Origin: RYN-230 sp963760405
Lineage (GTDB): Bacteria; Actinomycetota; Actinomycetes; Streptosporangiales; Streptosporangiaceae
DNA length: 64,000 nt
Direction: 5' to 3'
NCBI GenBank assembly: GCA_963760405.1
Contig: CAVXCV010000005.1
Location: 124,001 to 188,000 of the forward strand
Shown: positions 8,619 to 17,270 of the stretch, piece by piece
Layout: each line of letters starts with the position of its first letter
How positions within the stretch are numbered: position 1 is the stretch's first letter
The notes under the pieces: model-generated
What the model saw: the letters and a program-made list of their open reading frames with translations, nothing else
Told to the model about the DNA's origin: nothing
Databases searched by the model: none
Position numbers and translations under genes: made by a program

Positions 8619-9584
8619 ATGACACGGCTCCCGGGGAATGGATGGGGCGCGGAGGGTACCGGGCTAGTGGCTGGCTCGTTACCTGGAGTGAGTACCACGG
8701 CGCAGTTGCGCGCCACTGGCCTGTCCGAGGCGGGAATCCGCCGCCTGGTCCGGGCAGGACTTCTCCGCCAGGTGGTCAGGGGCGTGTACGGGCGGGCAGA
8801 TCTTGTCGCGGCTGTGGGCGGGGGGCCATCGGGTGAGCACCTGCTGCGGTTGGCCGCTGCTGTGGCGCTGACCGGGAGCCGGTCGGTAGGGAGCCATCAT
8901 TCGGCCGCGATCGTGCACGGCCTCGGGCTGCTGGGCCAGCCGCCCGCACGCGTGGCCGTGACCCGGTCACCAGATGATCTGGGCAGCCGGACCAGCGGCG
9001 CCGGGGTCCTCGTGCATGTCGCAGCTCTCCCTGCCGGGCAGGTGATCATGCGCCGGGGTGTCCTCGTGACGACACCAGCGCGGACTGTCATCGATCTGGC
9101 GCGGGCGCAGTCCTTTGCCAGCGGGGTCGTTGCCGCGGACTCGGCGCTGCACGCCCGGATGACGACCAAGGCCGAGCTGGCCGCGGTCTTAGCCCAGTGC
9201 CCGCGGTGGCCGGGCATCGAGCGAGCCCGGAAAGTGGTCGAGTTCAGCGATGCCCGGGCTGAGTCGGCGCTCGAGTCGCTGGCCCGGGCGGTCTTCCATG
9301 AGTACGGCCTGCCCCCGCCTGACCTGCAGGTATGGATAGGGGATGACGATCTGGTCATCGGCCGGGTGGATTTCCTGTGGCGCCGGTACCGCACAATCGC
9401 GGAGGCGGACGGGCGGGTCAAGTACGCGAACCCGTCGCGTGCGCTCGCCCAGCTGGACCGCGACGCCAGGCTCCGTGCGGCTGGCTATGAGGTGGTTCAT
9501 TTCACCTGGCCGGAGATCACCCGGGTCCCAGACCAGGTGGTGTCGTCGGTCAGGCTGGCTTTCCGGCGCGGCGGCACTACCTGA
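8619..9584 (+). CDS. AbiEi-type winged helix / DUF559 nuclease-like protein
   Basis: A 321-residue protein. Residues about 20-60 (STTAQLRATGLSEAGIRRLV followed by the GLLRQVVRGVY segment) look like the AbiEi N-terminal winged helix. The C-terminal 100 residues resemble DUF559, a Vsr/PD-(D/E)XK-like fold, with RVDFLWRRYRTIAEADG as the candidate active-site strand and LDRDARLRAAGYEVVHFTW after it. Such fusions are common in actinobacteria and their role is unclear. No AbiEii-like nucleotidyltransferase toxin is adjacent, so this is not shown to be a toxin-antitoxin pair. Confidence 0.75.
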   Translation: MTRLPGNGWGAEGTGLVAGSLPGVSTTAQLRATGLSEAGIRRLVRAGLLRQVVRGVYGRADLVAAVGGGPSGEHLLRLAAAVALTGSRSVGSHHSAAIVHGLGLLGQPPARVAVTRSPDDLGSRTSGAGVLVHVAALPAGQVIMRRGVLVTTPARTVIDLARAQSFASGVVAADSALHARMTTKAELAAVLAQCPRWPGIERARKVVEFSDARAESALESLARAVFHEYGLPPPDLQVWIGDDDLVIGRVDFLWRRYRTIAEADGRVKYANPSRALAQLDRDARLRAAGYEVVHFTWPEITRVPDQVVSSVRLAFRRGGTT

Positions 9585-9612
9585 GGCGGTCCCGGTCAGC
9601 GGCATGGGCCGG

Positions 9613-10380
9613 TCAGCTGGCTGGGCGGCCGTCGCGCGGGCCGAAGGCGGCCAGCGCGTCCGCATCACTGGCCGTCGCGTGCAGGTAGTAGTCCGCCCAC
9701 TCGCGGGCGTCCGGGTAGCCGGATTCGGCGGCGATCCGGTCGCACGCGGCGGCCAGGTCGAACTCGGTCCGCCGCAGCTGCACGCCCGGGCCGAGCAGCG
9801 CCCAGTGCGCGCCGCTGCGGCCATAGGGCATCCCGACGCTGCCTGGGTTGACCACCAGCGTGCGGTGCGCGAGCCGGCAGAACGGCATGTGCGTGTGCCC
9901 GCACACCACCGTAGCCACGCCAGCACCGGCCGGCCCGAGCACCTCGGCCCACCGCTCCAGCCGGGAGTCGGCGAGCACCACTTCCTCGTCGTCCCGCGGG
10001 GTCGCATGGCAGAACAGCACCGGGCCCAGCCCGGCCACGGAAAGGGTCACCGACAGCGGCAGGCGGGCCAGCCGGGCGAGCTGATCCGGGCGCAGCTGGC
10101 CCGCGGCCCATTCGGCGACCGGGTCAGGAATGCCGCCGCGCTCACCGCGGGCGTACTCGACCAGCTCGCGGTCGGCGTTGCCGCGCACCCACACAGCCCG
10201 GTCGCCCAGCGCGGCCAGCGCATCCAGGGTCTCGGACGGCTGCGGCCCGGCGGCCAGGTCCCCGGTCAGCACAATCCGGCCGGCCCGGGCCACGTCCGGC
10301 TCGGCCAGCACGCTTTCCAGTGCGGGCAGCACCCCATGCACGTCCGACATCACCGCAACGCTGCGCAGCCCGTCACTCAT
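9613..10380 (-). CDS. YfcE/MJ0936-type metallophosphoesterase
   Basis: A 255-residue calcineurin-like phosphoesterase. The metal-ligand motifs appear in order: VAVMSDVHG (DxH), LTGDLAAG (GD), WVRGNAD (GN[HD]), FCHATP and CGHTHMPF (GHTH). The substrate cannot be deduced. The start MSDGLRSVAVMSD puts the DxH motif at the N-terminus, as is normal. It converges on the AbiEi/DUF559 gene with 28 bp between the stops. Confidence 0.88.
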   Translation of the reverse strand: MSDGLRSVAVMSDVHGVLPALESVLAEPDVARAGRIVLTGDLAAGPQPSETLDALAALGDRAVWVRGNADRELVEYARGERGGIPDPVAEWAAGQLRPDQLARLARLPLSVTLSVAGLGPVLFCHATPRDDEEVVLADSRLERWAEVLGPAGAGVATVVCGHTHMPFCRLAHRTLVVNPGSVGMPYGRSGAHWALLGPGVQLRRTEFDLAAACDRIAAESGYPDAREWADYYLHATASDADALAAFGPRDGRPAS

Positions 10381-10504
10381 GGCCGCAGCCTGGCAGCTAT
10401 ACCGCCGGCGCAGCCAGGGGATTCGCGGACGGCGGACAGCCGGCCGCCCCCGGTGCCCTGGGGCGGCGGCCAGCCGCAACAGCGGTCAGCGGCCCGGTGG
10501 CCCC

Positions 10505-10631
10505 GCGGCCCGGGTGACCCGGGAGGCCCGGTGACCCGGGAGGCCCGGTGACCCGGGAGGCCCGGTGACCCCGGAGGCCCGGTGACCCGGTGACCCGGAG
10601 GCCCGGAGACCCGGAGGCCCGGAGGCCCGGG
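10505..10631. repeat. GACCCGGGAGGCCCGGT tandem repeats
   Basis: About 125 bp of 16-18 bp units (variants of GTGACCCGGGAGGCCCG) fill the gap between the phosphoesterase start and the fbaA stop. Unit lengths vary, as expected of slippage. No open reading frame of interest is present. The repeats end directly at the aldolase stop codon. Confidence 0.8.
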
Positions 10632-11651
10632 TCAGCTCATCCGGGTGCCGGCCGAGAGCAGGTCCTCGCACGCGTGGGTGACCCGGGCGGCCATCCCCGC
10701 CTCGCCGGCCTTGCCCCAGGCGCGCGGGTCGTACTGCTTCTTCTGACCGACCTCGCCGTCCACCTTGAGCACGCCGTCGTAGTGCTTGAACATATGGTCG
10801 GCGACCGGCCGGGTGAACGCGTACTGGGTGTCGGTGTCCACGTTCATCTTGACCACGCCGTAGGAGATGGCCTCCCGGATCTCCTCCAGGGACGACCCGG
10901 AGCCGCCGTGGAAGACCAGGTCGAATGGCTTCTCCTTGCTGTACTTCGCCCCGACCACCTCCTGGATCTCGTTGAGGATGGACGGGCGCAGGGTGACGTG
11001 CCCCGGCTTGTACACGCCGTGCACGTTGCCGAACGTGGCGGCGAGCAGGTAGCGGCCCCGTTCGCTGAGGCCGAGCGCCTCCGCGGTGGCCAGGGCGTCA
11101 TCCGGGGTGCTGTACAGCTTCTCGTTCATCTCACCGGTGACGCCGTCTTCCTCGCCGCCGACCACGCCGATCTCCAGCTCCATGACGACGCGCGCCTTGG
11201 CGCAGGCATCGAGCAGTTCGCTGGCGATGGAGAGGTTCTCCGGCAGCGGCACCGCGGAGCCGTCCCACATGTGCGACTGGAACAACGGTTCCTCGCCCCG
11301 GGCCACCCGCTCCTGGGAGAGCCGCACCAGCGGGCGCATGTACCCGTCCAGCTTGTTCGCCGGGCAATGATCGGTGTGCAGGGCGACATTGATGGCGTAC
11401 CTGGCCGCCACCACGTGCGCGAAGCTGGCGAGCGCGACCGCGCCAGTGACCATGTCCTTGACCGAGCCGGACAAGTACTCGGCGCCGCCGGTGGATACCT
11501 GGATGATCCCGTCGCTCTCGGCCTCGGCGAACCCGCGCAGCGCCGCGTTCAGCGTCTGGCTGGACGTCACGTTGATGGCTGGATAGGCGAAGCCCTGTTT
11601 CTTAGCCCGGTCCAGCATCTGCGCGTAGACCTCTGGGGTAGCGATAGGCAT
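10632..11651 (-). CDS. fbaA: Class II fructose-bisphosphate aldolase
   Basis: A 339-residue zinc-dependent aldolase that splits or makes fructose 1,6-bisphosphate in glycolysis and gluconeogenesis. ALHTDHCPANKLDGYM has the catalytic Asp and zinc His; MELEIGVVGGEEDGV, FGNVHGVYKPGHV and LVFHGGSGSS supply further metal and phosphate ligands. The length fits the class IIA (E. coli FbaA/yeast) type. It has its own upstream region of about 200 bp, shared divergently with the DedA gene. Confidence 0.96.
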   Translation of the reverse strand: MPIATPEVYAQMLDRAKKQGFAYPAINVTSSQTLNAALRGFAEAESDGIIQVSTGGAEYLSGSVKDMVTGAVALASFAHVVAARYAINVALHTDHCPANKLDGYMRPLVRLSQERVARGEEPLFQSHMWDGSAVPLPENLSIASELLDACAKARVVMELEIGVVGGEEDGVTGEMNEKLYSTPDDALATAEALGLSERGRYLLAATFGNVHGVYKPGHVTLRPSILNEIQEVVGAKYSKEKPFDLVFHGGSGSSLEEIREAISYGVVKMNVDTDTQYAFTRPVADHMFKHYDGVLKVDGEVGQKKQYDPRAWGKAGEAGMAARVTHACEDLLSAGTRMS

Positions 11652-11857
11652 GACGATCGGCTCTCTGTCGTGTTCTTGGGTTCCAGTATTCAGTCAATCA
11701 GTCCGCCGCTGCTGAGCGGAGGGTCCATAGTCCCGGAATTCCGGGTACTGTGCTGCTCCCGGCGCCGGGCCGCCCCAGCCGGGCAGCGGTTAAGGCATTC
11801 CTAAGCATCCGCCGGAGGTGCCTGGTCATCCGCTGTCATGCGGTACAACAGTGGGCT

Positions 11858-12804
11858 ATGGAGAGTTTTCTCAGCCAGGCGGGCTACGCTGCCGTTTTGC
11901 TGTTCGGGTTCCTTGAGGCATGCTGCGTCCCGATTCCCTCAGAAGTCACTTTCGGCTTCGCGGGAGTACTGGCTGCCGAAGGCCACCTGAACATCCTCCT
12001 CGTCATCGTGCTGGGCACGGTCGCGGAGCTGCTCGGCTCACTCGTGTCCTACAGTGTGGGACGGGTCGGCGGGCGGCCCCTGGTGGACCGGTTCGGCCGG
12101 TACCTCCTGGTGACCCAGGCCGACGTGGACCGGGCGGAGCGCTTCTTCGCTGGCCGCGGCGCCTGGGCCGTGCCGGTCGGCCGGGCGCTGCCGTTCGTGC
12201 GCACGTTCATCTCGATCGTCGCTGGCTTCATCGCGATGCCCGCGCTGGAGTTCGGCGTGCTCAGCCTCATCGGCACGGCGGCCTGGGTCACCACGATCTC
12301 CCTGGTCGGCTACGCCGTGGGCGGGGCCTGGCAGAGCGTCTCGCACGGCCTGTCCATCGCCGGTTACCTGATCGCGGCCGTGGTGATCGCGGCCATCCTC
12401 GCGTTCGTGCTGTACCGGCTGCGTGAGTTCCGCCGCTATGGGGCCGAGCAGGCGCTGGCCAGGGCGCAGGCGCCGGCCAGTGACCCGCCGGGGGGCGGCT
12501 ACTCCGGTGGTGGCCAGCCCCGTGGTGACCGGCCCGGTGGTGACTACCCCGGGGTGGCCAGCCCCGTGGTGACCGGCCCGGTGGTGACTACCCCGGTGGT
12601 GGCCAGCCCCGTGGTGGCCGGCCCGGTGGTGACTACCCCGGTGGCCAGCCTGGTGGTGACTACCCCGGTGGCCAGCCTGGTGGTGACTACCCCCCCGGTG
12701 GCCAGCCCGGTGGTGGCCAGCCTGGCGGTGAGCACCCGGGCGACGGGAGGCCGCCGGCCAGGCGGCCCGGCAGTCACGCCAAGCCCAGGTCGCCCATGTC
12801 GTAG
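11858..12804 (+). CDS. DedA family membrane protein (frameshift in repeat tail)
   Basis: DedA/SNARE-associated membrane proteins are linked to undecaprenyl-phosphate or lipid flipping and membrane homeostasis. The start MESFLSQAGYAAVLL leads into EACCVPIPSEVTFGFAG and the signature GRALPFVRTFISIVAGFIAMP, with four to five membrane segments in 205 residues. After that comes a repeat tail. In the sequence as given the frame runs on to 12919 and loses the repeat pattern near 12552. Adding one base after 12552, where repeat copies have GGTGGT but this one has GGGGT, restores a (GGDYPGGQP)n tail ending at TAG 12804. The tail overlaps the convergent pyrE end by about 30 bp. Confidence 0.82.
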
Positions 12805-13310
12805 GCGCAACGGAACGGCAGCCCGCGTTCGGTCACCCGGCCGCGGGCGCCGCGTTCCACGATCACCGCGACGCCCACCACCTCGGCGCCTGCCTCACGC
12901 AGCGCGTCGACCGCGGTGAGCACGGAGTTCCCGGTGGTCGAGGTGTCCTCGACGGCGAGCACCCGGCGGCCGGCCACATCCGGTCCCTCGATCCGGCGCT
13001 GCAGGCCGTGCGCCTTGCCTTCCTTGCGGACCACGAAGGCATCGAGCGGGCGGCCGGTGGCGCTGGCCGCGTGCATCATCGCGGTAGCCACCGGATCAGC
13101 GCCGAGGGTCAGCCCGCCCACCGCGTCGTAGTCAAGGTCGGCGGTGACGTCCAGCATGACCCGGCCGGCCAGTGGCGCCGCCCGGCCGTCGAGCAGGACC
13201 CGGCGCAGGTCGATGTACCAGCTGGCGTGCTGGCCGGAGGAGAGCACGAAGTCGCCGCGGACCACGGCCTTGTCCTTGATCACCTGAAGCAGTTCATCGC
13301 GGTCGGTCAC
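12774..13310 (-). CDS. pyrE: Orotate phosphoribosyltransferase
   Basis: Makes orotidine monophosphate from orotate and PRPP in pyrimidine synthesis. The 178 residues include the PRPP-binding motif VLAVEDTSTTGNSVLTAVDALREAG and the catalytic-loop stretch FVVRKEGKAHG. The start is GTG (MTDRDELLQVIKDKAV). It lies 32 bp downstream of the epimerase stop, on the same strand as that gene's continuation but transcribed first, so the two could share a transcript. The 3' end overlaps the DedA repeat tail. Confidence 0.94.
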   Translation of the reverse strand: MTDRDELLQVIKDKAVVRGDFVLSSGQHASWYIDLRRVLLDGRAAPLAGRVMLDVTADLDYDAVGGLTLGADPVATAMMHAASATGRPLDAFVVRKEGKAHGLQRRIEGPDVAGRRVLAVEDTSTTGNSVLTAVDALREAGAEVVGVAVIVERGARGRVTERGLPFRCAYDMGDLGLA

Positions 13311-13342
13311 GCCTGGTGAGCCTACTCATCCAGGGGACCGGG

Positions 13343-14368
13343 CTAGCTGAGGCTGGCCAGGATCTCCTGCTCCCGGGCCGGGTCCAGGCCGATGCCCGGC
13401 CGCCGCTCGAACTCCGCCACCGGCCGGCCGTGCGCCGCGGCCTCCCGGCGCAACCAGCTCCACGTGTCGTGCACCGTATCGGTGAGCGAGCGGTACCGGA
13501 TGCCGGTGCGCAGCGCCCGGTCGCCGGTCAGCGTCCACGCATCCGCGAACTCGGGGATATCCGGCGCCCACATCGGCAGCTCCGACCACGGCTGGACACC
13601 CGCGTCGAGGAGCACGCGGTCCGGCACCCAGCGCAGGTCGAGCCGGGCGGTGCGATCTGCCCGGGTGACATCACCGCAGGCGGCTAGCAGTTCGCCGAGC
13701 GTGGTGCCGTCCTGGCCGGGCACGTTGACCACCCCGGGAATGCCCCGCCGGGTGTTGTCGATCAGCCAGGAGGCGAGGTCCCTGGCGTCGGTTACCCGCA
13801 GCGGTGCGCCTGGCTCGCCGGGGGCGAGCACGGTGCCGCCCCGGGCTATCCGCGCCAGCCACCAGGGCAGCCGCCCGATGTTCTCGTGCGGGCCGATGAT
13901 CAGCCCGGGGCGGGCGATCAGGTGCCGCCCTGGAAACGCCCCGGCTACGGCGCGCTCGGCGCCGGCCTTGAGCTCGCCGTAGCCGAGTGTCTCTACTGAC
14001 CCCGCCGCGTCGGCGGGGCAGTCGAGCACCGGAGAGTCCTCGGTGACCGGCTCGCCATGGCGGTCGGCGTACACCGAGGCTGAGGATACATAGGTGTAGT
14101 GCCGGACCCGGTCGGTGAGCAGCCGGGCCGCCGCGGCCACGTGCACGGGCGCGATCACCGAGGTGTCGATGGCCAAGTCAAAATCTCGTTCAGCCAGCCT
14201 GCGCAGATCTGCGGAGCTGGTACGGTCTCCGTGCAATGCCTCGGCACCCGGCCGGGGCTCGCCGCTCAGCCCCCGTGAGAAGGTCGTGACGTCGTAGCCG
14301 CGCCTGATCGCCTCGTCCACGATGGCACGTCCCAGGAACCGGGTGCCGCCGAGAACCAGAAGTCGCAT
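13343..14368 (-). CDS. NAD-dependent epimerase/dehydratase family protein
   Basis: A 341-residue extended short-chain dehydrogenase. The N-terminus MRLLVLGGTRFLGRAIVDEA has the GxxxxxG dinucleotide loop (GGTRFLG), and VSSASVYADRHGEP plus a later YGELKAGAE give the Ser/Tyr-x3-Lys catalytic set. The substrate is unknown; relatives are annotated as sugar epimerases or reductases. It is transcribed towards pyrE, which lies on the same strand just downstream. The start is set by the nucleotide-binding motif; sequence farther upstream in frame is antisense to the NYN gene. Confidence 0.82.
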   Translation of the reverse strand: MRLLVLGGTRFLGRAIVDEAIRRGYDVTTFSRGLSGEPRPGAEALHGDRTSSADLRRLAERDFDLAIDTSVIAPVHVAAAARLLTDRVRHYTYVSSASVYADRHGEPVTEDSPVLDCPADAAGSVETLGYGELKAGAERAVAGAFPGRHLIARPGLIIGPHENIGRLPWWLARIARGGTVLAPGEPGAPLRVTDARDLASWLIDNTRRGIPGVVNVPGQDGTTLGELLAACGDVTRADRTARLDLRWVPDRVLLDAGVQPWSELPMWAPDIPEFADAWTLTGDRALRTGIRYRSLTDTVHDTWSWLRREAAAHGRPVAEFERRPGIGLDPAREQEILASLS

Positions 14369-14521
14369 GGCGGAAGATTCTGCCGGGCCACGGGGAGCTG
14401 CCGGGACGCTTCCGCCAAGAGCGGACGGGCTCGCTAGCAAGAAGTCCCCGACCTGCGCTGAACCACCACAGCGGCGGCTGGGCGCTGGTAACGTCTCGCG
14501 TCGAGGGAAGGACGGTGTCGC

Positions 14522-16561
14522 GTGGATCGGTGCGCGCTGTTCGTGGACGCGGGCTACGTGCTGGCAGATGGCGCGATGGCCGTGCACGGAACCCGCCACC
14601 GGGAGTCCGTTTCCTGGGATTACGCGGGTTTGCTCCAGTTCTTCGGGAGCATCGCCCGGGAACGTACTGGTCTCCCGTTGCTGCGCTGCTACTGGTATGA
14701 GGCGACCGTCGAGGGACGCCGGACATCCGAGCATGACACCCTGGCGGATCTGCCTGGCCTGAAGCTGCGGCTGGGCCGGATGAAGCCGGGCCGCCGTGAG
14801 GGCGTGGAGGGCGAGATCCGCCGTGACCTGGCCACCCTGGCCCGGAACAACGCGATCAGCGACGCGATCCTGGTCAGCGCCGAGGAAGACCTGGCTCAGG
14901 TGGTAGCGGACGTCCAGGATCTGGGGATCAGAGTCGGCATCGTGCACATCACGGTGGGCGGCAACTGGACGATCTCGCGCAGCCTCCGCCAGGAGTGCGA
15001 CGACATCATCGAGATCGGTGAGGCGCATCTGCGGCCCTACACCGACCTGGTCGTGGGTATCCAGGCGCTCCCGGCCGAAGAGCAGTACCAGCTCGCCATG
15101 TCCGCGGGCCGGGTGCTCACCAACGGGCACGGCCCGGTGACCGGCCCGCTGGGCAGCCATCAGGCGCTGGCCGCGGGCCCGAATCCGGTGCCGCCCGCGA
15201 TCTACACCGCGCCAGTGGTGGCCGAGTACCAGCGCGCGGCTCAGCCCATGCCGAACGCCCAGCCGCCCATGCCTGCGCCGGCCCTGCCGCCCCAGGCTCC
15301 CGCGCAGGCCGGGCCGCCTCAGGCCCCGCCGTCGCAGCAGCTACCGTCGCAGCAGCTGCCGCCGCAGGTTATGCCGCCACCAGCACTGCCCGCACAGCCA
15401 CTGCCGTCACAAGCACTGCCGCGGCGCCAGCCGCCCGCGCATTCCGCGTCCGGGCCGCCGGCCTCTTCCGGGCCGGCTCACGGCCCGGGCCCAGCCGGGA
15501 GCATGCGGGATCCGCTGGGTTCCCCGGGTGGGCCTGCCCCCGGCCTGGCGAACGGGGCCACCTCGGTGGGCGCCCCGGGCCAGCACAGCCTGCGCAGCCA
15601 GCCGGCGCAGCGGCAGCCGAGCCTGCCCGGCCAGCACCTGACCGGGCCGAACCTGACCGGGCCGAACCTGACCGGGCCGAACCTGACCGGGCCGAACCTG
15701 ACCGGGCCGAACCTGACCGGGCCGAACCTGACCGGCCCGAACCTGACCGGGCAGCCGGGCCAGCAGAACCAGCCCGGCCAGCCGGGTTCGCCTGGCCTGC
15801 ACGCCGCACCAGGCCTGCCGTCCGCTGCGGGCGCCCCGGATTCCCGGGTCCGCGGGGCACACGCCCAGTCGTCCCTCTCGTCCAGCGCGGACATGCCTCC
15901 GGCTAGCCAGCCGGGGTATCCGGCGCCGCCGGGCAACTCGTTCCGCGGATCCGGGCCGTCCAGCCCGGCCAGCCCGCCTGCTCCATCCCGCCCGACGCTG
16001 CTGGGCCAGGCCCCTACCGCCCCGTCCAGTGCCGCCCCGTCCAGCCAGGGCGCAGCGACCGGGCCGATCCGGCCGGGAGCGCCCCGGTCATACCCGCCTG
16101 GCCCGTTCGGCGGGCCCGCGTCCGGCTCCCCGACCCTGCCGCCCGCGCCAGCCCCAGCCGGGCAGATGATGCCCGGGCAGTACCCGGCCGGCCAGCCCGG
16201 TGCGCAGGACCAGGAGAACCCAGGCCAGCAGGCGTACGTTCCCCCGCAAGGGCCGTACGGGAGCCCGCAGCAGGCGGGCCAGCACGCCGCGGCCGCCGCT
16301 GCGTCGGCCCAGGGGATTCCGGTTGCGGACGCGGTGCAGGCCGCGCACGCAGAAGGTTTCGAATTCGGTCAGTCGGTGGCCCGCGAGGCCCCGGCGCTCT
16401 GGCTGGAGGCCGTCCTTGCCCGTAAGCCCCGGATGCCTTCTGACCTGGAAGCCAGGCTGCTCCAGGACTCGGCGCTGCCCATCGACTCGTTGCTGCACGA
16501 CGAGACCCGGCACGCGCTGCGGCGCGGGTTCTGGGACGCACTGGAGCGTTCGCGCAGATAG
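14522..16561 (+). CDS. NYN (PIN-like) domain protein with proline-rich linker
   Basis: A 679-residue protein in three parts. Residues 1-180 form a NYN domain, a PIN-like predicted RNase fold: RCALFVDAGYVLADGA, GVEGEIRRDLATLARNN and DAILVSAEEDLAQVV hold the conserved acidic residues. Residues about 200-600 are a Pro/Gln/Ala/Gly-rich linker with seven perfect LTGPN pentapeptides. The last 80 residues, from VADAVQAAHAEGFEFGQSV, are a compact conserved-looking helical domain. GTG start. It lies 12 bp upstream of the TPR gene, so the two are probably co-transcribed. RNA cleavage is inferred from the fold only. Confidence 0.82.
   Translation: MDRCALFVDAGYVLADGAMAVHGTRHRESVSWDYAGLLQFFGSIARERTGLPLLRCYWYEATVEGRRTSEHDTLADLPGLKLRLGRMKPGRREGVEGEIRRDLATLARNNAISDAILVSAEEDLAQVVADVQDLGIRVGIVHITVGGNWTISRSLRQECDDIIEIGEAHLRPYTDLVVGIQALPAEEQYQLAMSAGRVLTNGHGPVTGPLGSHQALAAGPNPVPPAIYTAPVVAEYQRAAQPMPNAQPPMPAPALPPQAPAQAGPPQAPPSQQLPSQQLPPQVMPPPALPAQPLPSQALPRRQPPAHSASGPPASSGPAHGPGPAGSMRDPLGSPGGPAPGLANGATSVGAPGQHSLRSQPAQRQPSLPGQHLTGPNLTGPNLTGPNLTGPNLTGPNLTGPNLTGPNLTGQPGQQNQPGQPGSPGLHAAPGLPSAAGAPDSRVRGAHAQSSLSSSADMPPASQPGYPAPPGNSFRGSGPSSPASPPAPSRPTLLGQAPTAPSSAAPSSQGAATGPIRPGAPRSYPPGPFGGPASGSPTLPPAPAPAGQMMPGQYPAGQPGAQDQENPGQQAYVPPQGPYGSPQQAGQHAAAAAASAQGIPVADAVQAAHAEGFEFGQSVAREAPALWLEAVLARKPRMPSDLEARLLQDSALPIDSLLHDETRHALRRGFWDALERSRR
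15638..15754. repeat. 15-bp CTGACCGGGCCGAAC tandem array inside the NYN gene
   Basis: Seven consecutive 15-bp units plus a partial eighth encode LTGPN repeats without breaking frame. The units are identical except for a single G-to-C change near the end, which suggests recent expansion. This is coding DNA, not a CRISPR array: there are no spacers. Confidence 0.95.
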
Positions 16562-16573
16562 CCGCATTTCCCC

Positions 16574-17270
16574 GTGACCGAGTTCGTTTACGGCGTTGGA
16601 ACCGGGCCGTGGCGGGGTACGTCCCGAGGCGTGGTGGAGCTAACTCGAGACCTGTTTGACGCGATCGAATTCGATGCTGCCGCTACCGGTGATCACCGGG
16701 CTGCGGCAGAGGAGATGATACGTCTGGCTCGGGCTGGCATCCAGACCGCTGATCTTCCCCGGTCCGAGGCTTATCTCCGGGCGGGAGAACAATGGCTGCT
16801 GGCTGATGAGCCAGCAGAAGCCGCGCAAGGTTTCCGGCTGGCGCTCGACGATGGCGGCCCTGCCTTTGTAGATCCCCGGGTGCCGCTGGCCCGGGCCCTG
16901 TTCCTGCTGGACAAGTCGGCCGAGGCGGAGAGCCTCATCCGGCAGCTGGAAATGGAGCAGCCGCGGGAACCCCGGATCTACGACCTGGTGGCGGAGCTGC
17001 TGGTGGACCGGGCGGACCTGGTTGGGGCGCTGCGCTGGGCCACCACCGGAGTTGAGCTCTGCCTGGGGCGGCCCGGGGCCGGCCCCGCCGGCCGGGGCGG
17101 AAGCTGTCTCACTGCTCCCGGTCCCGGTCAACGGTGATCTGACCGAGCTCCACCTGCTGCTGAGGCTGCGTTACCGGGTCCGCAACGACCTCGGGCTGCC
17201 CGAAGACGCCTACGACAGGCTGCTCGACGAGCTGCCGTCCGACCCGGCGGCCCCGGCCGCCGACAGGTGA
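16574..17270 (+). CDS. Tetratricopeptide-like protein (apparent frameshift)
   Basis: Residues 1-160 contain helical TPR-type pairs (AAEEMIRLARAGIQTAD, EAYLRAGEQWLLADEPAEAAQGFRLALDDG, YDLVAELLVDRADLVGALRW). As given, the frame turns to Gly/Pro noise near 17065 and stops at 17137. The +1 frame then continues with a conserved-looking end, RYRVRNDLGLPEDAYDRLLDEL, to 17270. A one-base excess in the G/C run about 17060-17105 would join them into 231 residues. It follows the NYN gene by 12 bp. Its last 61 bp overlap the convergent clpB end. Function unknown; probably protein-protein contacts. Confidence 0.65.

Noticed and set aside
8619..9584. A type IV toxin-antitoxin operon
   Set aside because: There is no AbiEii-like nucleotidyltransferase next to it, and the DUF559 fusion is different from a plain AbiEi antitoxin.
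12805..12919. DedA reading on to 12919
   Set aside because: That frame is Arg-rich antisense of pyrE; repeat periodicity shows the real frame ends at 12804 after one base is restored.
15638..15754. CRISPR-like array in the NYN gene
   Set aside because: Units are contiguous 15-bp coding repeats without spacers.
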